From the NCBI GenBank assembly GCA_910577765.1, contig CAJTOV010000121.1:1-11443 (forward strand): a stretch of DNA of 11,443 bases, read 5' to 3'. The position numbers and the translations under genes are program-made. How positions within the stretch are numbered: the stretch's first letter is position 1; each line of letters starts with the position of its first letter. Positions 1 through 6,409 of the stretch are shown in pieces. The notes under the pieces are model-generated. The model did no database searches. It was not told where the DNA came from and was given only the letters and a program-made list of their open reading frames with translations. The DNA comes from an uncultured Lachnospiraceae bacterium (GTDB lineage Bacteria; Bacillota; Clostridia; Lachnospirales; Lachnospiraceae).

Positions 1-54
1 GATGCGGAAATAGCAGAACTGAAAAGGCAGCTGGAAGCCCTCCGTCCAGGCTGA
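1..54 (+). CDS. 3' end of an unidentified gene (partial)
   Basis: The first 17 codons of the window form an open frame ending at TGA 52-54, with C-terminal residues DAEIAELKRQLEALRPG. The heptad-like spacing of Ile/Leu with alternating Glu/Lys/Arg suggests a short amphipathic or coiled-coil tail. The start lies outside the window, so family and function cannot be given. It is convergent with the minus-strand kinase gene that ends at 217. The frame is the only long-codon-like reading at this edge, but 17 residues are too few to be certain it is coding. Confidence 0.45.
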   Translation, partial: DAEIAELKRQLEALRPG

Positions 55-156
55 ACAAAAAAGACCTCTGCCGCAGCAGACCGGGAGGATAGCATGAAAA
101 AATATAAAGCAGCGGCAGGTGGTTACAGTTCATACTCCAGCCGATCACCACGCTGA

Positions 157-202
157 CCGGCTGGGAGGATGCACGTTAATGGCCGGAATCCGGTCCGCCC
201 AT
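157..202. repeat. dispersed hairpin repeat, copy A
   Basis: This 46-base segment aligns with 9627-9670 over its whole length, with about eight differences including two single-base indels. Both copies fold as a stem-loop. Here CCGGCT (157-162) pairs with GGCCGG (181-186), one pair being G-U, and in the other copy the stem is fully Watson-Crick. Both end in the same GCCCAT. The copy starts 15 bases beyond the stop of the minus-strand kinase gene, at a convergent gene junction. It could act as a bidirectional terminator, a REP-like element or an RNA stability element; no U-tract is present. Confidence 0.6.
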
Positions 203-215
203 CACCGCAGGTGAT
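201..215. terminator. small perfect hairpin just past the kinase stop
   Basis: ATCACC-GCA-GGTGAT forms a 6-bp perfect stem with a 3-base loop, ending two bases before the stop codon of the minus-strand kinase gene (217-219). Read on the minus strand it is the first structure in the 3' untranslated region, but no run of T follows. It is at best a weak or factor-assisted terminator, or a 3'-end stabilising hairpin. Confidence 0.35.
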
Positions 216-216
216 T

Positions 217-1875
217 TCAAATGGTGAACTGTAACGGAAGCTCCAGCACAATCTGGAACCCTTCCCCTTCTGCGCTCATGACGCGGACACTGCCTCCGGC
301 CTGGCGGGCCCGGTCCCGGATTCCCCGCAGACCGTTATTTTCCTGGATGACGGCACAGCCCCGGCCGTTGTCAAAGATGTAGAGACTGAGCCTGTCCGCC
401 GCGAATTTGACGATCACGTCCATGTGGGTGGCATGGGCATACTTAAGGGCATTGGTGATGGCTTCCCGGAGACAGCTGTAGACCACCGGGGCCAGGGGGG
501 TGTAGGGTTCCCCGTCCTCTCCCTGAATGTCTATCTCTATCTCCATCTCCTGTACCTGTTCTGCCAGCTGCCGGATTCCCTGGGTCACGGTCAGGGGACT
601 GCCGCCCCGGCGCATCTGGTTGATGGCGCAGCGCAGCTCCCGGATGCCTCCTGCGGTCAGCTCCTGGGCCTGGTCCAGATACTGGCGGATCAGGCTGTCC
701 GGCGGCTCCCCGGCGGCTTTCCACCGCTCTGCCTCCGGCTTTTGGTCTACAGTCTCCGGCTTCTGCCCGGATACTCCTTCCGTCCCCAGCTCCGCCCGCA
801 GCAGCCGCAGCAGGGACTGGATCATGGTCAGGGTGTGGCCGGTGGTGTCGTGAACCTCCTGGGCAATCCGGTTCCGCTCCTGCTCCACAGCCAGGTTCAT
901 CCGGGACTGCTCCAGCTCGCTTCTCTGGTACAGCAGCTCATAGTATTCGCTGACGTCAGTCAGGATCACTGTGCCGGCGCTTACATTTCCCCTGCGGTCC
1001 CGGTGAAGATAGCGGCGGACCCGCAGCCGGGTACCGTCTTCCAGGGAAAGCTCCGGCTGGCCTACCTGCTGCTCCAGCGTCTCAAAGAAATCCCCTTCCG
1101 CCGTCTTAAGCCACCGGGCCGCTGCCTGGTTGCAGTAGGTAATCCGCCCCCGCCGGTTGTAGATAATCACCCCTTCGGAAATGGAAGCGAAGATCTGGCC
1201 GAAGGCCATGGCATTGATATCCAGAAAATCATACCGGAACACTGCCAGCAGCATCAGCAGGCTGGACAAGGAGAATACCGGCGGCGTCAGGTCAAAGCTG
1301 GCTCCGGACACCCCGGAAATGTACAGCAGGTTAAAGGCCAGGGGAACGGCTGCTGACAAGGAGATCAGAACCAGGGGCAGGGTGGTCACCCGCTTGCGGA
1401 TGAATTCTCCCATGACCACCACGATTCCGCCAATCACGCATAGGTAGGTATACAGCATATGGAAATAAAACACCGGCCCATAGACCACCTGCTCCATGGT
1501 GAATTCCCGGTAAAACAGGTGCAGGAAATCATCACACAAAAACATCAGATAATTCAGCGCGGAAATGCCGAAGAGAAGGACACGCACCAGCCACCCGGTC
1601 CGCTTCCTGCAGTACCGGAAGGAGAATTCCAGCCAGGCAGGGCCGATGAAACTGATCCCCACATAGGAGATCCCATAGGTCAGATACTTGATCTTCACCT
1701 CTGTCACGGTCCACAGAAACATCTGGGGAATACACCAGAGGATGATCAGAATCTGGCAGGCCGCCAGGGCTGCGGTGGTCCCGTTCCGGTCTCCCTTTAG
1801 CAGGAGCCAGCAGGCCGTGTACAGGGACATGCCTATGGTGCAAAGATAGATCATGTGAAGAATAAGGCTGGCCAT
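217..1875 (-). CDS. sensor histidine kinase, NarL/LuxR-type (7TM-PAS-HisKA_3-HATPase)
   Basis: This is a membrane sensor kinase of 552 residues that autophosphorylates on His and passes phosphate to a LuxR-type response regulator. Residues about 1-215 form some seven hydrophobic helices, like the 7TM sensor region of other Clostridia kinases. Residues about 228-310 are PAS-like (SEGVIIYNRRGRITYCNQAA). The dimerisation/phosphoacceptor helix holds the HisKA_3 motif EVHDTTGHTL with H342. The ATPase domain shows the N-box NALKYA (N475), DNGRGC (502-507) and NNGLRGIRDRA (513-523). A Gly/Pro/Glu-rich stretch of about 30 residues (364-393), with QKPE twice, sits between the two helices of the phosphoacceptor domain, where relatives have a short turn. 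The start is fixed by GGGGGAGG at 1881-1888, 5 bases from ATG. No partner regulator is in the window. The family call is firm; the signal is unknown. Confidence 0.93.
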   Translation of the reverse strand: MASLILHMIYLCTIGMSLYTACWLLLKGDRNGTTAALAACQILIILWCIPQMFLWTVTEVKIKYLTYGISYVGISFIGPAWLEFSFRYCRKRTGWLVRVLLFGISALNYLMFLCDDFLHLFYREFTMEQVVYGPVFYFHMLYTYLCVIGGIVVVMGEFIRKRVTTLPLVLISLSAAVPLAFNLLYISGVSGASFDLTPPVFSLSSLLMLLAVFRYDFLDINAMAFGQIFASISEGVIIYNRRGRITYCNQAAARWLKTAEGDFFETLEQQVGQPELSLEDGTRLRVRRYLHRDRRGNVSAGTVILTDVSEYYELLYQRSELEQSRMNLAVEQERNRIAQEVHDTTGHTLTMIQSLLRLLRAELGTEGVSGQKPETVDQKPEAERWKAAGEPPDSLIRQYLDQAQELTAGGIRELRCAINQMRRGGSPLTVTQGIRQLAEQVQEMEIEIDIQGEDGEPYTPLAPVVYSCLREAITNALKYAHATHMDVIVKFAADRLSLYIFDNGRGCAVIQENNGLRGIRDRARQAGGSVRVMSAEGEGFQIVLELPLQFTI

Positions 1876-1908
1876 GGTGTCCTCCCCCCTGACTTTTCGT
1901 TAGAAACC

Positions 1909-1938
1909 ATTATACCCGTCCAGGCCCTGACTGGTCAA
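1909..1938 (-). promoter_or_regulatory. promoter of the orphan histidine kinase gene
   Basis: On the minus strand, TTGACC (1933-1938) and a perfect TATAAT (1909-1914) are separated by 18 bases, about 34 bases upstream of the ATG at 1875. The -35 box starts only a few bases past the stop of the membrane-protein gene at 1945. The kinase can therefore be transcribed independently although it follows that gene in the same direction. Confidence 0.75.
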
Positions 1939-1944
1939 GCAGGA

Positions 1945-4194
1945 TTATTGGTTACTGTCCACAGGAGGCTTCTCCTCCTGCTCCATCTCCCGGTTCCGCC
2001 GCTTCTCCCGCACCGCCGCAAATACGATCAGTCCGATTCCCGCAGTCAGCAGATACACCCACCAGGCAATACTCAGCCAGAAATCCCGGGTCATATAAAT
2101 CACCACTGCCACCAGGATACTGCCGGATATCCACATCCACTTCCGGCTTCCTGCCAGATGGGACAATAGGAAGACTACCAGGCAGATTCCTTCCAGAATC
2201 AGGGCATCCGTTACCTCCCCGCCCATAAGGGCATCTATGGTCAGGGCCCCCAGACAGAGCACATAGCCTACGGTCTGGAGACTCTCCACTTCCGTACGGT
2301 CGTCCCAGAGGAAATTCAGCATGTAAAGGTCTGCTGCCAGGGGCAGAAGGAACATTTCCAGTCTCAGAACCTCCGGCCAGACCAGCCATGGCTGCCGTTC
2401 AAAGGCCAGGGTCAGAAGCACCATGGACCCTACCAGAGCCTGTTTTTTGTATTCCCGGGTCCGTGCAAAGCCCAGCACATAGATACCTGCTGCCGCCATC
2501 CAGGCCACCTCCATGCCCCGGTTGCCTGCCAGCCACATGGTACACACCGATACCACACTGACCAGGGCGATCACCGGTGCAAATACATCCTTCCGTACAA
2601 AGTCCCACAGCATCAGCCCGCACCCGTAAGCCAGACACAGCCACTCCATCTCCACCTGGGGAACCAGGGTCTGGGAAAGGATGGCATAGCCGGGAACCAC
2701 CACATACCACAAAGGCAGAGGAAGCAGCATCCGTACAATCTCCCACTGCTTTCCCCACTCCCGGACCAGGGATGTAAACAGCACCACACCCACAATGGCG
2801 GATACCTGCCAGCGGAGCTGATGAAATCCGAAACCGGCGTTTCCTGCCAGGAAAAGGGCATCCCACAGCAGAACCAGGGTTGCCAGCCCGTCTCCCAGCC
2901 CGGTGTGGAGGAAGGAAATCCGCTTCCGGACCAGGAAGAACAACAGTGTCACCAGGACTGCCGGAACCAGCAGTGCCAGATCCAGGTTCGCACCCAGCCC
3001 CGGCCAGGGAGCGGTGAATGCGGCGTAATGAAACAGTTCCATGGTCATAACCTGGAAAATCATGGCTGCCAGGGTCTGGACAAAACCAGGCTGGCGGCAG
3101 TCTGCCGGAGCGGGCACCTGATCCTGGACCAGGCCATTGTCCCAGATCCGGTCTGTGTCAAGGCTGGAGGTATGGGACGGCTTCCCGGCCTGCACCTGGT
3201 CTGTCCGGCTCCGCTTCCATGCCAGCAGGCCTCCGGCTGCTGCCACGGCTGCCAGACTGGCTATATTCATCCAGACAGTGCCGTCCATGACGGACCTATT
3301 GTACAGCAGGTTCACGAAGCTTTCTCCTGCACACTGGAGCAGAAGGAACCAGCCGGAAATGCACAGATGGAGCAGGGCAAATGTGCCGGAGCCCCATCCG
3401 GTCCCTCCGGTATTTCCGGTTCCTTTCCTGGCTGCCCATTCTGCTGCCGCCACATGAACCGCCACCAGGAAGCCGGAATACAGTGCCATGCCGCTGACAA
3501 ACTGCTGTGCAGAGCATTCCAGGGCCTCCAGTACCAGTGCCATATTCAGGGAGACACCCAGACAGCACACCAGGGTGTAGTGGGGGTCCGAAAACCGGCG
3601 GATGCCCAGAAGCATTGCCGCCTCCATCACCAGGCTGCCCAGGGACAGAATTCTCCACCACCGGGCTTCCTCCCGGACAAAGATCCGGTCCAGCATACCG
3701 AAATATCCGGCAGCCACCACCGTAAGGAATAAGAAGATACATCCCAGCAGGTAGCAGGCATTGGCTGTCTTGTGAATCCGGAAAATACGGTCTGCCGCCA
3801 TGCTTGCCAGGAAGCATACCGCTGCCGTCCCCAGAATGGTCAGTACCCTGGCCATATCCGGCATGATCCGCCAGGTGGTGGTGGCAAAAATGGCGCCGGC
3901 CAGAACCACAAAGATCACACCGATCACCAGGGCCGCAAGGCTGGTGATGCTTGTGGGGCGGCTGGATGGGCGGCGGGGCGGCCGGCCGGTAAAGCAGTCG
4001 TCCGGACCATGGTTCTGGCTGGCCAGGCGGCTGGCCGGAGTATCCTGCTGACCGGCCGAACTGCTGGCCGGACTACTCTGCTGGCTGGCCGGGCCGCTGG
4101 CTGCCGCCTCGTTGGACTGGTTATTCTGACTAAGGTCTGTCTGGTATTCCGGTCTGCATCTTCTCCATCTCTCGATTCTGGTCTTTTTCTCCAT
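1945..4194 (-). CDS. large polytopic membrane protein (SCO7613 C-terminal-like)
   Basis: The protein has 749 residues, with about 20 hydrophobic segments from residue ~83 (SITSLAALVIGVIFVVLAG) to near the C-terminus, then a short charged cytoplasmic tail (EKRRNREMEQEEKPPVDSNQ). The opening, a membrane helix followed by a short segment ending ATTTWRIMPD and two further helices, resembles large Clostridia membrane proteins annotated as SCO7613 C-terminal domain-containing. Their function is not known to me, and no enzymatic motif is visible. Many relatives start with a zinc ribbon; here the N-terminus is instead basic (EKKTRIERWRRCR), then a Ser/Gln/Pro/Ala-rich linker with repeated PAS tripeptides. 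I chose ATG 4194 because AAGGAG (4203-4208) lies 8 bases upstream; an in-frame ATG at 4353 exists, but it lies inside a palindrome and the added 53 residues look non-protein-like. The TM-rich nature is certain; the family name is tentative. Confidence 0.82.
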   Translation of the reverse strand: MEKKTRIERWRRCRPEYQTDLSQNNQSNEAAASGPASQQSSPASSSAGQQDTPASRLASQNHGPDDCFTGRPPRRPSSRPTSITSLAALVIGVIFVVLAGAIFATTTWRIMPDMARVLTILGTAAVCFLASMAADRIFRIHKTANACYLLGCIFLFLTVVAAGYFGMLDRIFVREEARWWRILSLGSLVMEAAMLLGIRRFSDPHYTLVCCLGVSLNMALVLEALECSAQQFVSGMALYSGFLVAVHVAAAEWAARKGTGNTGGTGWGSGTFALLHLCISGWFLLLQCAGESFVNLLYNRSVMDGTVWMNIASLAAVAAAGGLLAWKRSRTDQVQAGKPSHTSSLDTDRIWDNGLVQDQVPAPADCRQPGFVQTLAAMIFQVMTMELFHYAAFTAPWPGLGANLDLALLVPAVLVTLLFFLVRKRISFLHTGLGDGLATLVLLWDALFLAGNAGFGFHQLRWQVSAIVGVVLFTSLVREWGKQWEIVRMLLPLPLWYVVVPGYAILSQTLVPQVEMEWLCLAYGCGLMLWDFVRKDVFAPVIALVSVVSVCTMWLAGNRGMEVAWMAAAGIYVLGFARTREYKKQALVGSMVLLTLAFERQPWLVWPEVLRLEMFLLPLAADLYMLNFLWDDRTEVESLQTVGYVLCLGALTIDALMGGEVTDALILEGICLVVFLLSHLAGSRKWMWISGSILVAVVIYMTRDFWLSIAWWVYLLTAGIGLIVFAAVREKRRNREMEQEEKPPVDSNQ
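3975..4125 (-). repeat. imperfect Pro-Ala-Ser coding repeats in the N-terminal linker
   Basis: On the minus strand the motif CCGGCCAGC recurs at irregular spacing (roughly 21 to 33 bases) and encodes PASQQSS, PASSSAGQQDT and PASRLASQN. This makes a disordered, Ser/Gln/Pro-rich linker between the basic N-terminus and the first transmembrane helix. The pattern fits slippage or local duplication; copy number may vary between strains. Edges are approximate. Confidence 0.5.
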
Positions 4195-4202
4195 CTCCCA
4201 TT

Positions 4203-4208
4203 CTCCTT
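4203..4208 (-). promoter_or_regulatory. ribosome binding site of the membrane-protein gene
   Basis: AAGGAG on the minus strand, 8 bases before ATG 4194. It decides the start in favour of 4194 over the upstream in-frame ATG at 4353, which has no comparable site. Confidence 0.75.
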
Positions 4209-4243
4209 TCCCGGCTGGTCTCCTGTCAGGGAACGGTTCAGAC

Positions 4244-4268
4244 AAGGCGCCCCGGGGGGGCCTGCCTT
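4244..4268. other. GC-rich hairpin in the membrane-gene leader
   Basis: AAGGC (4244-4248) and GCCTT (4264-4268) flank a C4/G7 core, giving an interrupted stem about 40-50 bases upstream of the ribosome binding site at 4203. It lies downstream of the proposed promoter and so inside the 5' leader. No U-tract follows; a role in mRNA stability or attenuation is possible but not shown. Confidence 0.35.
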
Positions 4269-4294
4269 TCGTCTCAACCTTAACTGTTACCCTG

Positions 4295-4300
4295 ATTATA
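4295..4300 (-). promoter_or_regulatory. possible -10 box of the membrane-protein gene
   Basis: A perfect TATAAT on the minus strand lies about 100 bases upstream of ATG 4194. No good -35 box is seen at 17-18 bases (TACCAT or CTACCA), and there is no extended -10 TGn, so activity may need an activator. A palindrome lies about 45 bases further upstream. Confidence 0.35.
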
Positions 4301-4344
4301 CCTGCCGGATGCAGGAGATGGTAGATGTCATCCATCACAAGCGT

Positions 4345-4362
4345 AAGTGACATTTGTCACTT
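4345..4362. promoter_or_regulatory. 18-bp perfect palindrome, operator-like
   Basis: AAGTGACA-TT-TGTCACTT is a perfect dyad of 8-bp arms around two bases. It lies in the spacer between the TOPRIM gene (stop at 4417) and the membrane-protein gene, upstream of the candidate -10 at 4295-4300. No T-run follows on either strand, which argues against a terminator. The size and symmetry suit a dimeric helix-turn-helix regulator. Confidence 0.45.
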
Positions 4363-4416
4363 TGTTACCGTTTACCCTCAGTGGACAAGGGGGCGTATGT
4401 GCCTGCCTTTCTGCCC

Positions 4417-5151
4417 TTAATTCTCATCATACAGAACCCGGATATGTTCCTCAAATATACGTGCACTCAGACAGCATTTTCTGACATTTTCCCAGTTACT
4501 GCATACGTGTTGGACAAACTGGCGGTAAACAATACCGCTCTTTTTATGCCCTGGTATCCGTATCCCATGAAAAGATTTTCCCTTAGAAATCACATGCTTC
4601 CAAGGGTCTTCAATCCGTTCGGGCTCTTTCAGGGTCTCATATGCGGCAGCCACCCACGCATCTGTGCTGTCGCATGGTATAACGACACAGATTCCCTCTT
4701 TCTGCTTCAGCCATAAAATAATCTGTTTCGTTAAATGGTCTATATATCCTTCCACAGTGGCTGCATGCGCCGCACAAGGAATCCGGACTGGACATGCTTC
4801 ATTCTTTAAGTAACTGCATTCCAGAGGATGGCATAATCCTTTCCATTGGCAAAGGGTCGTTTCGCATGTGCAGTGTATTTCTTTTTCTTTTCTTGCCACA
4901 TCGCCATCCATCTGGATGATAATCAAATCCAGCCGGGGACTGACATCCGTCCGGTACTCATCAAGAATCTCCCCATGATCCGTACACCATTTCCATACCC
5001 CCTTCCAGCCGTTCCCATACTTTCCGCTTAAATCTTCCTCTGGCTGCAAGGGAACATACTGGTTATCTGTTTCAGTAATATGGTCAACAATTCCTTTCAA
5101 CAGAATATAATCCGTCGGCCCCTCGCAGACAATTCCTATATGTTTACTCAT
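4417..5151 (-). CDS. TOPRIM-like protein, partner of the adjacent ATPase (candidate nuclease effector)
   Basis: This 244-residue protein begins HIGIVCEGPTDYILLKGIV, matching the first TOPRIM motif (E10 in EGPTD), followed by a DxD in IIIQMDGDVA (D82, D84). These acidic residues bind metal in TOPRIM nucleases of the OLD, RloB and AriB type. A later conserved-looking patch is IPCDSTDAWVAAAYE (158-172). Between them, residues 94-126 hold seven Cys (C94, C96, C101, C107, C112, C120, C126), suggesting a metal-binding insertion. The ATG overlaps the ATPase stop in ATGA, and GGAG sits 5 bases upstream, so translation is coupled to the ATPase. It probably acts with that ATPase as the effector of a defence module. 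The TOPRIM reading rests on motifs only; a DUF4276-like or other accessory role cannot be excluded. Confidence 0.78.
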   Translation of the reverse strand: MSKHIGIVCEGPTDYILLKGIVDHITETDNQYVPLQPEEDLSGKYGNGWKGVWKWCTDHGEILDEYRTDVSPRLDLIIIQMDGDVARKEKEIHCTCETTLCQWKGLCHPLECSYLKNEACPVRIPCAAHAATVEGYIDHLTKQIILWLKQKEGICVVIPCDSTDAWVAAAYETLKEPERIEDPWKHVISKGKSFHGIRIPGHKKSGIVYRQFVQHVCSNWENVRKCCLSARIFEEHIRVLYDEN

Positions 5152-6335
5152 AGTAACTCCGGCACACCCCCAAGTCTTCCGCCAATCCAGAGCCTGGACA
5201 ATGCCTGGCCTTCCTTTACAAGTTTCTCCGAAATCTGAATCCGGTGAATCTGTGAATGCCCGTATTTACCACGGTCCACTGCAAACAGGCGGATATCCGG
5301 ATCATTTAAATCCAGACCATCCAGAACCAGCGGATTGTGAGTTGTCAAAAACACATGCTTTTTATGATGTTTAATCTGCTGGCAAAAAACCTTTGTAATC
5401 TTCCTGGCCAGTCTGGGATTCAATGCATGGTCAAAGCTGTCTATGGCAAATACTGCCGGTGCTTTGGGATGCATGGCCAGACATAACATAAACAGAATAT
5501 AAAGTGCGCCTTCACTGGCATCATATCCGGTAAACCTGGCTGTATCCTTCATAAAACGGTCGCTAAACTCAATAATCTGTCTGGTCACTGGTACACTGGA
5601 ATTAACCCGGGTCTTATTGGGGATATTTACCACAATATCCGATGCCCACTCGATCATCTCAAGAATGTCTTCCATATAGAGCGATCCAAACCGGATATTG
5701 CCATCCTTATCGATTTTTATGATTTCCTCCAGGGCTTCTGCCAGCCTTCCGCCATTTAACCCTATAACAGAGGTCTGAACCGGATCTGGCACCGTCCCCC
5801 GCAGAGTCATCGTATTGGGCTGGAAGATCCCATAGTCAGAAAAATGTTTCGCTATCTGTCTTCCATTTACCAGTTCCGGAGAACCATCAATCAGAAAAAA
5901 GCCGATATGATTGTTTCCCATATTCTGGGAAGCATTGCTTCTTCCCCACTTTTTTTCACCATTCTGCAAAAATGTTTCAGAATGATATTTCCAGTAGCTT
6001 TCATCTTTTGGGGGCGCCAGGTGAACGTCGTACTGGAACAGACCGGAACCGTCATCCTCCTCCCACTTCAGGGACAAATCGATGGTCGGCCTGGCCCCCG
6101 TCTTATCCCGGAATCGGGATCTGTAAAGAGCCGGTGCACTTAACCGCACCCCTCTTCTCTGGAGGCTGATATCGTCCACCCGGTCTGTCATGGCTGCGCT
6201 CAATAACCCAATTGCTTCCAGAACCGTTGACTTTCCAGAACCATTCGCTCCAATGAATACATTAACTTTCCCAGGCTCAAAGGATGTATTGTACAATGAT
6301 TTAAAATTTCCAAAGCTGATTTCTCTCAAATTCAT
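5148..6335 (-). CDS. AAA/ABC-type ATPase of an OLD/RloA-like defence pair
   Basis: The predicted product has 395 residues and starts MNLREISFGNFKSLYNTSF, typical of SMC/RecF-like AAA_21 ATPases. Walker A is GANGSGKST (29-37), a signature-like SEG lies at 274-276, Walker B is VFAIDSFDHALNP (295-307), and the switch histidine is H333 in TTHNPLVLDG. The usual Walker B Glu is replaced: the core reads IDSFD rather than IDEPE. There is no fused TOPRIM domain; it is encoded by the next gene, which overlaps by 4 bases. ATG 6335 is preferred over 6377 because AGGAGG (6346-6351) lies 10 bases upstream and homology-like sequence begins there. It has its own promoter between mazG and this start. By analogy with RloAB, AbiL and PARIS it would sense phage and hold or release the nuclease partner; this is inference. 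Confidence 0.85.
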   Translation of the reverse strand: MNLREISFGNFKSLYNTSFEPGKVNVFIGANGSGKSTVLEAIGLLSAAMTDRVDDISLQRRGVRLSAPALYRSRFRDKTGARPTIDLSLKWEEDDGSGLFQYDVHLAPPKDESYWKYHSETFLQNGEKKWGRSNASQNMGNNHIGFFLIDGSPELVNGRQIAKHFSDYGIFQPNTMTLRGTVPDPVQTSVIGLNGGRLAEALEEIIKIDKDGNIRFGSLYMEDILEMIEWASDIVVNIPNKTRVNSSVPVTRQIIEFSDRFMKDTARFTGYDASEGALYILFMLCLAMHPKAPAVFAIDSFDHALNPRLARKITKVFCQQIKHHKKHVFLTTHNPLVLDGLDLNDPDIRLFAVDRGKYGHSQIHRIQISEKLVKEGQALSRLWIGGRLGGVPELL

Positions 6336-6345
6336 AATTAACCTT

Positions 6346-6351
6346 CCTCCT
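6346..6351 (-). promoter_or_regulatory. ribosome binding site of the ATPase gene
   Basis: AGGAGG on the minus strand, 10 bases before ATG 6335. It makes the 14-residue longer reading from 6377 unlikely. Confidence 0.75.
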
Positions 6352-6388
6352 ATTGGAAACGCAGTATTCCGGTTCACCAGGCGCTCTT

Positions 6389-6397
6389 ATTATAGCA
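6389..6397 (-). promoter_or_regulatory. extended -10 promoter of the ATPase-TOPRIM pair
   Basis: TGCTATAAT on the minus strand combines a perfect -10 hexamer (6389-6394) with the TGn extension. It lies between the mazG stop (6410) and the ATPase ATG (6335). The -35 region is poor, which extended -10 promoters tolerate. The cassette therefore seems able to be expressed apart from mazG. Confidence 0.6.
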
Positions 6398-6409
6398 TAT
6401 CTCTCCACA

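Larger units (their letters stand above)
122..235. repeat. inverted 11-nt arms bracketing the 3' spacer of the kinase gene
   Basis: GTTACAGTTCA at 122-132 recurs as its reverse complement at 225-235, enclosing 92 bases that contain repeat copy A (157-202) and a small perfect hairpin (201-215). The right arm encodes the last codons of the kinase gene ending at 217. A third copy of the same word, in the orientation of the left arm, lies at 11391-11401. The arrangement looks like the edges of a small dispersed element, but no transposase or target duplication is seen. Confidence 0.5.

Noticed and set aside
122..235. Insertion sequence or MITE
   Set aside because: Inverted arms are only 11 bases, no target-site duplication was seen, and one arm is coding; described as a repeat arrangement instead.
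424..1356. Plus-strand open frame of 310 codons opposite the orphan kinase
   Set aside because: Shadow of the kinase gene: low-complexity Gln/Leu/Pro-rich translation, and no domain or ribosome binding site that outweighs the clear kinase on the other strand.
2821..3732. Plus-strand open frame of 303 codons opposite the membrane-protein gene
   Set aside because: Gln/His/Cys/Pro-rich translation without motifs, antisense to a consistent multi-helix membrane protein.
4195..4353. 53-residue N-terminal extension of the membrane protein from ATG 4353
   Set aside because: The upstream ATG lies in a palindrome without a ribosome binding site, the extension spans a candidate -10 box and a GC hairpin, and AAGGAG supports ATG 4194.
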